64,000 nt of DNA from positions 9,449 through 73,448 of the forward strand of contig CAZTTH010000018.1 of NCBI GenBank assembly GCA_964615975.1, read 5' to 3'. A program made the position numbers and the translations under genes. The notes beneath the pieces are model-generated. The model had not been told where the DNA came from. It saw only the letters and a program-made list of their open reading frames with translations, and ran no database searches. How positions within the stretch are numbered: the stretch's first letter is position 1; every line of letters begins with the position of its first letter. Positions 55,350 to 63,110 of the stretch are shown here, piece by piece. Origin of the DNA: CAZTTH01 sp964615975 (GTDB taxonomy: Bacteria > Verrucomicrobiota > Lentisphaeria > JABSQK01 > JAJFLO01).

Positions 55350-58300
55350 ATGAACTACCCCAGCATCCGCATCGAAGGCGCCATCCTCTCGCCCGACATC
55401 CTCGACCGGCTCGAAGACGCTGTCGGCCAACGCCCGGCCGATTTCGGGTTTGCCCCTGATGTCAAGGTCAAGGACGAGATTGCCCGTGCCTGGGCCGACG
55501 CTCAGGATTACTGGCGCATTTTCCAGCGTCGACTTGAATCCTTGAAAACTGATTCGGTTGCCACCAGCGAAACCCGCAATCAATGGATCGTCCCGCTGCT
55601 GGGTTTGCTGAGCTATCAACTCGAATACCAACCGCGCGGTGTCGAACTCAATGGCAAAATCTACCCCATTTCCCATCGCGTCATCAATCGCGGCAACACC
55701 CCCATCCATATCATTGGCTATCGTGATCCCGCCGGCCTCGATCAACGACGAATAACCTCCAAAAATCCCGGCAATCATCCTTCCTCTTCTCCCTCTTCCA
55801 TTCATAATTCCTCCTTCACACCTCATTCTTCTATTCCTTCCCCATCTTCTCCTCATCCTTCCTCCTTCATCCCTCATCCTTCCGTTCCTTTCCCCACTTC
55901 TTTTCATCCTTCATCCTTCACACCTCATCCTTCCACCCGCATGTCCCCTCACGCCATGATCCAGGAATATCTCAACCTGCATGACGAACTCTATGGCCTG
56001 GTCACCAACGGTCATCTGCTCCGGTTGTTGCGCGACAGTTCCCGGCTAATCAAGCTCACCTATCTGGAATTCGATCTCGACCGCATCTTCACCGACGGCC
56101 TGTTCGCCGATTTCGCCATTCTCTTCCGTCTGCTCCATGCCAGCCGGCTTCCCACTAAATCGGATGCCGCTGCCGCCAGCTTGATCGAACGTTATCACCA
56201 GGACTCCCTCGATTCCGGAGCGCNNNNNNNNNNNNNNNNNNNNNNNNNNNNNNNNNNNNNNNNNNNNNNNNNNNNNNNNNNNNNNNNNNNNNNNNNNNNN
56301 NNNNNNNNNNNNNNNNNNNNNNNGCTGCCGCCAGCTTGATCGAACGTTATCACCAGGACTCCCTCGATTCCGGAGCGCGCATTCGCGAAGGGCTACGTAG
56401 CGCTGTCAAAGATGCCATCCTCTCTTTTGCCAATGGATTTCTCACCCATCCTGACAACGAAACATTGCGTGCCGAGATTGCCGCCGGCAGACTCACGCCT
56501 GAAATATATTACCAAGGTCTGTTGCGACTGATCTACCGCATTCTTTTCCTCATGGTGATTGAGGAGCGTGGTCTGGTTTATCCCCCAAAAGTGGATGCAG
56601 CCATGCGCGCCATCTACGACCGTTATTACAGTCTGCAACGGTTGCGCCGCCTGGCTGAAAAACGCTATATTGCCGACCGTCGTCAGCACGATCTTTGGTT
56701 GTCACTGCTTGCTACATTTAATCTTTTCGAAACTCATGGCGCCGGCTTGAAATTGAATATCAAACCATTGGCGGGAGATCTCTTTGACTGGGATGCTATT
56801 GTGTTAATTGGTCATTGTAAGTTGAATAATGACGTATTTCTCGGCTGTCTACGCTCTTTATGTCTTTACCAGAATCCCGTTACCAATCAGCTCATCCGGG
56901 TTAACTACGCTGCCCTCAATGTCGAGGAATTCGGCTCGGTCTATGAAGGTTTATTGGAGTACCAGCCGATATTCCAAACTATCGATAACCGGATTGAATT
57001 AATCTTTGCTCAAGGGGATGAACGTGCTGCCACTGGTTCCCATTACACCCCGGATGACTTGGTGCAACCGCTTATTAAGCATTCTCTGGATTATCTCATT
57101 GCAGATAAATTGAAAGAACCTACTCCGGAAAATGCCTTGCTCTCCCTGCGGGTAGCTGATATCTCTTGTGGTTCCGGTCATATCCTATTGGCTGCTGCCC
57201 GGCGGATCGCTACTGAACTTGCCATTATTCGTACTCGAGAGGATCAACCATCGCCTGCTGCTTTTCGTATTGCCATTCGTGATGTGATCCGTGAATGCAT
57301 CTATGGGGTAGACCTCAATCCCTTGGCTGTTGAACTTTGCAAAGTCGCGCTTTGGTTGGAAGCTCACAATCCGGGTGAACCGCTCAATTTTCTCGATCAC
57401 CACATCCGATGTGGAAATGCCATCGTCGGGTTTGTCCGACGCGAAGAGGTGGATCGTGGCGTGCCCAACGAAGCCTTTGTATCCATGCCCGGTGACGACA
57501 GGAAAATTGCAACCATGATTCGCAATCGTAACAAACAAGAATGCAACGAACATAAACAGGCGCATCTCGATCTATCCCCTTTCATTCATAAACAACTCGA
57601 TCATATTCTAAATGACTGGCGTGAACTTGCCGGGCTCCCTGAACAAACACCCGAGGAGATCGAGATTAAAAAGCGGCAGTATCAGAAATTTATCAGCAAT
57701 CAGGACGTCAAACTGCTTAAACAAATTGCGGCTATCCCTATTGCGCAGTTCTATTTTCCTAAGACGTTGGATAATCGGGCTAGCTTCATTACCGATGCTG
57801 AATTCCGATATTACTGGAAAGGTGCGCGTTATCCCCAGGGCCAAGCCATAGCAGCAACGTGGGTTTTGGCATTCAATAAACGGTTCTTCCATTGGTTTCT
57901 CGAGTTCCCTGAAATCATTGAACGCGGCGGCTTCGATTGTATTCTTGGAAATCCGCCTTATCTCGGCGGGCAGCATCTGAGTGGTACCTATGGCCATTCC
58001 TTTTGTCATTATGTTAAATGGGAATATTCGCCGGCCGGTCTCAGTGATTTGGTGGTTTATTTTGTCCGGCGCATCTATAGCCTGTTGCGTCCTGGCGGGT
58101 TTACTGCTTTCATCACTACCAATTCCATCAAGGATGGCGACATTCGCAAAGATGGATTAGAGCAAGTTGTAAAGCAGGGAGCCGAGATCAACTTCGCGGT
58201 GCGCGGCATTAAGTGGCCGGGCCACGCTAATCTTGTGGTTTCATTGGTAGCACTACACAAAGGCACATGGCCGGGCAAGCGAGTGCTTGATGGAAAAGAA

Positions 58301-59440
58301 GTATTGCATATCAATGCATATTTTGAAGATAATCGTGATGCTGGCGAACCAATGCCTCTTCAGGAAAATGCTGACCGTGTTTATCAAGGCTCTATCTTTC
58401 TTGGCGATGGGTTCCTGCTTACCCATGATGAAGCAGAAAAACTGATTCAAACTAATCCGCTTAATCGAGAAGTGATATTCTCCACCATCAATGGGCAAGA
58501 AGTGAATAATAATCCAGTCCAATATCCTTCCCGTTCAATCATTAATTTCTTTGACTGGGAGATTGATAAGGCGCGACAATATGCAGGCCCCTTTGGAATT
58601 GTCGAAGAGAAGGTCAAACCATTCAGGGCAACTCAGAACCGCGCTCATAATCGTGATTTCTGGTGGAAATATGCCGAACATCGTCCCGGATTAAATAGAT
58701 GTTTGAACTCCCTTAACCACTGTTTCGTAGCAGCACGCACAACCAAATATCTAAACTTTTCATCTACACCAACCAATTATGTATTCACTGACGCTCTTTA
58801 TGTCTTCACCACCGACCGCTGGGATCTTTACGCTGTCGTTCAATCCACAATTCACGAAGTTTGGGCACGAAAATACAGTGGCGCTCTGAAGCAGGATTTA
58901 CGCTACTCACCATCAAAATGCTTTGACACCTTCCCTTTCCCCGAAGGTCTCTGGCTAACCGCCAATCCCGCTCTGGCCGCCCTTGGTGAACACTATCACG
59001 AACACCGCCGCAATTTGATGCGTCAACTCTGGGTGGGACTGACCGATATCTATAACCTCTTTCACACCCGCGATCTTGCTCCTGAGCGCGTCGCCAAGGT
59101 CAGCAAGAAATCGCCGGAAGAAGCCGAAACCGGTTATCAAGGTATCCTGGAACTCCGTCGGTTACATTATCAACTCGATATTGCCATCCACGATGCCTAT
59201 GGCTGGTCAGACCTCGATCTAGGTCACGACTTCCACGAGGTCGAAACCCTCCCCGAAAACGACCGCGTCCGTTATACCATCAGCCCCGCCGCCCGCAAGG
59301 AGATTCTCAGCCGACTTCTTCAATTGAATCACACACGCTATGCGGAAGAAGAAGTTAAAGGATTACACACAAAAAAGAAAACCCGACCAATAAAACATAA
59401 AACCAAATCAATAATCAAAGAATCCGAGAGGTTATTATGA
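55350..59440 (+). CDS. N6-adenine DNA methyltransferase (DrmMI/Eco57I-like), interrupted by assembly gap
   Basis: The frame runs from ATG 55350 to 56223, where 100 Ns begin, and resumes at 56324 in the same frame after merging a 55-base duplicate. Joined, it is about 1311 residues. In the joined protein SAM motif I is SCGSGHILLAA (about residue 554), followed by YGVDLNPLAVELCKVALWLE, and the catalytic motif IV is NPPY at about 816. This is the type IIG/Eco57I adenine-methylase pattern, also seen in DISARM DrmMI and in BREX PglX. The N-terminal 140 residues (SETRNQWIVPLLGLL) look like the pre-domain in DrmMI-like proteins. No PD-(D/E)XK nuclease could be seen. A Pro/Ser/His-rich insert covers residues 142-197. 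The gene follows the AlbA_2 gene by 118 bases. Confidence 0.82.
55775..55940 (+). repeat. pyrimidine-rich low-complexity insert in methylase gene
   Basis: About 165 bases of CATCCTTC-like units on the plus strand, almost free of G. In frame it gives Pro-Ser-Ser-Phe and His-Pro-Ser units at residues 142-197 of the methylase, with no sequence complexity. It looks like an in-frame mini-repeat expansion or inserted repetitive element. The flanking coding sequence reads as ordinary protein on both sides. Confidence 0.85.
56169..56378. other. assembly gap flanked by a 55-base duplicate
   Basis: Bases 56169-56223 and 56324-56378 are identical, with exactly 100 Ns (56224-56323) between them. This is the pattern of two contigs that overlap by the k-mer length (55) and were scaffolded with a fixed-size gap instead of being joined. 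The gap most likely contains no missing sequence. Joining keeps the methylase frame (both sides start the repeat on codon position 1). Confidence 0.95.
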
Positions 59441-59571
59441 ACAATCAAATGGCCGAATCTATACAGCGATTAGTCGATAGCAATCCAGCGAATTGGGTAG
59501 TCAGATACAAAACACTTTTTGTCTCACCCCCCGCCGATCCGAGGTGGTGTCACCCACCACTAAATACATAA
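59437..59571 (+). pseudogene. short ORF at end of methylase, likely truncated gene
   Basis: An ATG overlapping the methylase stop (ATGA) opens a 44-codon frame that ends at TAA. The first 27 residues (MNNQMAESIQRLVDSN, then ANWVVRYKTL) look like a natural protein start, and the four-base overlap is the arrangement for a translationally coupled gene. The remaining residues (SPPADPRWCHPPLNT) look like non-coding sequence: a C-rich run with a GTGGTG/CACCAC hairpin at 59544-59560. The gene has therefore probably lost its body, perhaps another gene of the defence operon such as a DUF1998 or phospholipase D member. It is not identified. Confidence 0.45.
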
Positions 59572-59723
59572 ACTAAAATATACAAATTACTGCTTGATTA
59601 GTTACAAATATTGTAATTAATTCTGGCAAGTAAAAATTCAATTGATACAGTTGCAAAATATCTTTTTTCATGAAAAATCCTTTACTATGAATTGAATACT
59701 TAACTTATAGGTTAAATATTTGT
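59572..59723 (+). promoter_or_regulatory. promoter/operator region of toxin-antitoxin-chaperone module
   Basis: A very AT-rich region ahead of the HigB-like gene. It has a perfect palindrome TTACAA ATA TTGTAA at 59602-59616, and a second inverted repeat, TTAAC (59700-59704) and GTTAA (59711-59715), just before the start. Antitoxins of the HigA type bind such palindromes to repress their operon, so these are good operator candidates. No -35/-10 pair was fixed. Confidence 0.5.
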
Positions 59724-60149
59724 ATGGTTATTATTGAAATACTTCGTGGACAGCGATTCGCCATTTATGCTTTAGGCAGAATGAGCGAACACAAGCATTC
59801 GGTTCCTTATCTTGATCTTGTAGAAAACGCGAAGACCAATCAAACCTTTAACAAAGAATTCCCCAAACTTATACGTCTACTTGATTTTACCAAAGAAAAT
59901 GGACTGATAAAGAATACTGAGAAATACAGGATATTAAAGGGATGGGAGCCCCTGGCTGAGTTTAAGACCTTCGGAGGACTCCGCTTGTTTGTTTTCCCAG
60001 ATGGCAATGACATTATAATTTGTGCCAATTATTTCCTCAAACAAAGTCGGAAAACACCAACGAATGAGCTGGAAAAAGCGAAACAATGGATGAGGGACTA
60101 CTTTCTTGCCAAAAATAATGGAACCTTGATAGTTAAATATAAGGAGTAG
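59724..60149 (+). CDS. HigB-like (Gp49-type) toxin of TAC module
   Basis: A 141-residue protein with the Gp49/HigB-type RelE fold. The C-terminal half shows FKTFGGLRLFVFPDGNDIIIC, then YFLKQSRKTPTNELEKAKQWMRDY, the arrangement of HigB toxins (Arg-Phe-x-Phe strand, then Lys-x-(T/S)-x-K-T-P). It is longer at the N-terminus than typical HigB (about 100-115 residues). These toxins cut mRNA on ribosomes. Four bases separate it from the antitoxin gene, in the toxin-first order typical of HigBA. The third gene of the set is a SecB-like chaperone, which makes this a tripartite TAC system. Toxicity is inferred from family. Confidence 0.8.
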   Translation: MVIIEILRGQRFAIYALGRMSEHKHSVPYLDLVENAKTNQTFNKEFPKLIRLLDFTKENGLIKNTEKYRILKGWEPLAEFKTFGGLRLFVFPDGNDIIICANYFLKQSRKTPTNELEKAKQWMRDYFLAKNNGTLIVKYKE

Positions 60150-60153
60150 AGAC

Positions 60154-60591
60154 ATGACCACACTAACTGAAAATATGATCAAAAATATTCAGAAGGATAT
60201 TTACGATGCGTTAGAACTAGCACGCCAAACCCATGAGTATAAAGTTGAGGGAGTTTCACTGGAATTTACCGAGCAGATAATGCGGCGGATGCAGGAACTG
60301 GGAATGTCCCGGAGTGAATTGGCGCGAAAGGTCGGGGTCAAACCTTCATATATAACCAAAATTCTGCGAGGGGACACCAATTATACCTTGGATTCAATGG
60401 TCAAGATAGCGACTGTGCTAGATTCGACATTTCGATGCAACCTGGAACCAGTGGGGTGCAAATCTCAGTTATTTTATATACTTGATCAAGTACAACGCAA
60501 TAATAAGAACAAGCCCAATATTGATCCCAACGAATACAGATCTTTTGATATTGATTCTGTAAATGAATCATTAAATGTGGAGGTCGCATGA
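60154..60591 (+). CDS. HigA-like XRE antitoxin with C-terminal chaperone-addiction tail
   Basis: A 145-residue protein. A helix-turn-helix of the XRE/Cro type spans about residues 40-95 (MQELGMSRSELARKVGV, then PSYITKILRGDTNYTLDSMV), as in HigA. An N-terminal extension of about 40 residues may contact the toxin. The C-terminal 45 residues are extra to the usual HigA and fit a chaperone-addiction segment, which in TAC systems makes the antitoxin unstable without its SecB-like partner. Its start has AAGGAG upstream. It ends in a four-base overlap (ATGA) with the chaperone gene. Confidence 0.85.
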   Translation: MTTLTENMIKNIQKDIYDALELARQTHEYKVEGVSLEFTEQIMRRMQELGMSRSELARKVGVKPSYITKILRGDTNYTLDSMVKIATVLDSTFRCNLEPVGCKSQLFYILDQVQRNNKNKPNIDPNEYRSFDIDSVNESLNVEVA

Positions 60592-61040
60592 AATCCGCTC
60601 CATTACAATTGGATTACTCATTTCCACGCAAGGTCTTTATCGAAACGACTGTTGGAGAAAAGGAAATCACGACTGATTTTGCTTCAAACTGTCATCTCGA
60701 ATTCGGTCAAAACAAAGATAATCCCCGACAATGGCAAGTAATGCTTCGCGTTGATTTCGGGGGGAAAGACAATCTGATTGCTACCTATAAAGGGAACGTA
60801 GAATACGTTGGATTTTTCACTGTCAGCGATGAATTTCCAGAAGATAGTATGAATCGCCTGGTTACGATTAATGGTCCATCGATGTTGTATGGCGCCATTC
60901 GGGAACTACTTCATCTACTTACCGGCCGTGGACCTCATTCTCCCTTGATTTTACCAACTATCTCTTTCATCGATGGAGATTTGAATACGACCAATACTAA
61001 AGAAGAAATTGGTATTCAAAGCATTGATGATAAAGTTTGA
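60588..61040 (+). CDS. SecB-like chaperone of TAC module
   Basis: A 150-residue SecB-like protein. The last third (GPSMLYGAIRELLHLLTGRG, then SPLILPTISFIDG) matches the SecB pattern in which the Y-A-R-E-x-I-x-x-L-T-x-R-G helix is followed by a PLLLPPINF strand. The N-terminal part is a beta-rich region with alternating charged and hydrophobic residues, also as in SecB. In tripartite toxin-antitoxin-chaperone systems such as Rv1955-Rv1957 of M. tuberculosis, a SecB-like protein protects the antitoxin. Overlap with the antitoxin gene supports co-translation. General SecB function in export cannot be excluded, but the context favours TAC. Confidence 0.88.
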   Translation: MKSAPLQLDYSFPRKVFIETTVGEKEITTDFASNCHLEFGQNKDNPRQWQVMLRVDFGGKDNLIATYKGNVEYVGFFTVSDEFPEDSMNRLVTINGPSMLYGAIRELLHLLTGRGPHSPLILPTISFIDGDLNTTNTKEEIGIQSIDDKV

Positions 61041-61109
61041 GATGTTCGTTTATGGAGTGGTAATATTGCGCACATAACATTAAGGAGCGATACCCCTATC
61101 ATTTAGTAA

Positions 61110-61571
61110 AGCAGCTACAAAGGCGGTCATCCGCCTTACCTCGAAGAGGTCCAACGGGACATGCGGGTATGCCTTGAGAATACTCGCCACATCGTGTTGC
61201 TTGGCTATAGTCTGCCACCGGACGATGAGATTTACCGGGCGATGCTGGCAACCAGAAAATCCCGCTCAAAATCCAAAGTCTACTGTTCCATGGTGGTTGG
61301 TTTGAAGGGACCGAAACACTGGCTTACCGGTGCCGATCTTGAGAAGCATGTAACTGACTATGATTATAAATCTGATAAAGCCGATTATGGCGTTGACACC
61401 ATCAAAGCCGCCTGGGATATTTTCGGCAAAGAACATGTCCGTGCCTTTACTGGCGGCATTCCTCTGGTTTTTGGCTCGCCGGAACCTTCCCGTGAAAACA
61501 TTCTCAACCTTCTTTATCCCGTGAATGTCGGCATCGATGAGTTTACTTCAAATGGCGTCATTCGGAAGTAA
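61110..61571 (+). pseudogene. 5'-truncated SIR2-like protein fragment
   Basis: The frame from 61110 is closed upstream by TAG and TAA, and its first 17 codons still read as protein (GGHPPYLEEVQRDM). The first ATG (61161) falls inside the conserved region. RHIVLLGYSLPPDDEIY is the C-terminal Rossmann segment of SIR2-like defence proteins, which hydrolyse NAD. The rest (to residue 136 from the ATG) is an ordinary C-terminus. Nothing of the N-terminal catalytic half is found upstream, where the SecB-like gene ends at 61040. It is a remnant and probably inactive. Confidence 0.72.
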
Positions 61572-61708
61572 GTTTATCAATCGAGTTTTTGATGTGGTCA
61601 ATGCGCATTTATCATAATTTTTCTTGTCTATAGCAGCATTCAATCCTATTCTAAGAAAGGAATTTATAGACCAATTGAATATCTAACAATGGATGAAGGA
61701 TTTTACCC

Positions 61709-61924
61709 ATGAAGAGAATTACCATTAATCCAAATCAATGTGGTGGACGACCCTGTATTCGTGGTATGCGTATCCGCGTGAAAGACGTGCTCGACATGCT
61801 GGCAGAGGGCGCTTCTGAACTGGAAATTCTCCAGGACTACCCAGATTTAGAGATAGATGACATACGTGCGTGCTTGGCTTACGCTGCTCGTTACTTCGAT
61901 CATCCTGTCTTGGTAAGTAGCTGA
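61709..61924 (+). CDS. DUF433 antitoxin-like protein
   Basis: A 71-residue protein of the DUF433 family: PNQCGGRPCIRGMRIRVKDVLDML and the HTH-like EGASELEILQDYPDLEIDDIRACLAYA are typical. DUF433 proteins are DNA-binding and usually lie just upstream of a PIN-like nuclease of the DUF5615 type, as here, where one base separates the two genes. The family is thus read as antitoxin and repressor. The start ATG at 61709 has little upstream ribosome binding signal (AAGGATTTTACCC). Confidence 0.9.
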   Translation: MKRITINPNQCGGRPCIRGMRIRVKDVLDMLAEGASELEILQDYPDLEIDDIRACLAYAARYFDHPVLVSS

Positions 61925-61925
61925 A

Positions 61926-62267
61926 ATGAAATTCTTGATTGATGCTCAATTGCCCCCAGCGTTAGCACATTTCCTTGAAGCACGTGGCCACGAAGCCAAG
62001 GCTGTTCGAGAGCTCGGTATGCGAGATGCAGATGACACCGCCATCTGGGATTTTGCTCAGTCCGAGGAATGGGTAGTGATCACAAAAGACGAGGATTTCG
62101 CCGCACGCACCCTGCAAGCGTTGATCAGTCCAAAGGTACTTTGGTTGAGGATTGGGAATAGTACAAATAAGGTTCTATTTGCATGGATAGAACCATTATT
62201 GCCTGCTGCCGTGAAAGACCTTCAAGCTGGCCATCGTCTGGTCGAGGTAAAACGCGAACGATGGTAG
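61926..62267 (+). CDS. DUF5615 PIN-like toxin
   Basis: A 113-residue PIN-like (Mut7-C/DUF5615) protein. Acidic residues that mark the active site are visible in LIDAQLPPALAHFLE, RDADDTAIWDFAQ and ITKDEDFAARTL. These proteins are nucleases paired with DUF433 antitoxins. It starts two bases after the antitoxin stop, so the genes are co-translated. The length is normal and no damage is seen. It likely is an active toxin module in the island. Confidence 0.9.
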   Translation: MKFLIDAQLPPALAHFLEARGHEAKAVRELGMRDADDTAIWDFAQSEEWVVITKDEDFAARTLQALISPKVLWLRIGNSTNKVLFAWIEPLLPAAVKDLQAGHRLVEVKRERW

Positions 62268-62322
62268 TATAAATATCCAGAATTGAGTAACCATACCTGC
62301 AAATCTATCATGCCCTTTTTAA

Positions 62323-62526
62323 TTCTGTCATTGGACCTACAGGATCCTTGATCTGGCGCCAAAGGGGCGCGACGAAGACCAACTGGGTTTCGCGATGGAA
62401 TGGGTGCGGTACCATGATCGTTATGGCACCAACGAGTTTGCTGATGCCGACAAACCCTATTGGCCGGAGATGGCGTTGCCATCGACTAAGACCTGCTGCT
62501 GTGAATCAACTGAAGGTCATGTGTGA
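62323..62526 (+). pseudogene. coding remnant of unknown family
   Basis: A frame opening at 62323 after a TAA stop has no ATG start before a protein-like stretch: residues reading RILDLAPKGRDEDQLGFA and AMEWVRYHDRYGTNEFADAD. This mix of charged and aromatic residues looks like a real protein, but I cannot place its family. It ends at TGA 62524-62526 after a run of Cys and Thr residues that looks non-coding. No other part of it was found nearby, so it is probably debris from a deleted gene. Confidence 0.35.
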
Positions 62527-63110
62527 GCAATCATCGGTACGGTGAAGTCACTGCATGGTCTTCAGTTCGGGACATTGACATGGTTCAAAAGTCAGCAGAC
62601 GACATCAATCTAAAATCCGTTGGAGGTCATCTCCAGAGCTCTATACTGATGAAAACGTGATTAAAATGGCCGCAACTAAAGATTTTTAACCGCGGATCAC
62701 ACTAATTAACGCGGATAATTTTAATAATAATGAGTGGTTTAGGTATCCTTCAGATGAAGGGATGAAGGATACGCCATCAATCGAAGTGGTCAGGTACAAA
62801 CTCCGCTTGTCCCTGGCCGCTTCTTTGATGGCAATATTCTCCAGTGAGAATATTAAACCTCACTTCGTTTATATCTTATCATTCCGAACCATCCTATCCG
62901 TGTCCATCCGGGCAATCCGTGGTTAATTATTCATTCACATATAATCTTGCCAAGAAAACCGGTTTTTGACTTGTAGTGCGAATCGATTCTTTGAGGTTAT
63001 TACATAAGGTAACGAGGGCTGGATCTCCTTGTCTGGAGAGTCGCGAATTTATAATATTCGATAACAGGTTTCATACTGATCGGGATAAGGAGAATTGAAT
63101 GGTTAGCTTG
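62527..63110. repeat. hairpin-rich repeat element, no gene
   Basis: Between a coding remnant and hsdM, a unit at 62686-62926 is bounded by near-perfect inverted ends (TTAACCGCGGAT at 62686-62697 and ATCCGTGGTTAA at 62915-62926, one mismatch). Inside it are three successive hairpins: 62743-62772 (perfect 10-bp stem), 62773-62832 (long imperfect stem) and 62833-62854 (AATATTCTC/GAGAATATT, 9-bp stem, 4-base loop). The CGGAT/ATCCG ends are of a kind that is dispersed widely in bacteria. No ORF of interest is present. hsdM starts beyond the right edge on the minus strand. Confidence 0.7.

Noticed and set aside
56336..59440. A separate methylase gene starting at TTG 56336
   Set aside because: The start lies inside the 55-base duplicate after the N gap; the frame joins to the upstream part, so it is one gene.
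59544..59560. GTGGTG/CACCAC hairpin as a rho-independent terminator
   Set aside because: No T-run follows; the stem is only 6 bp.
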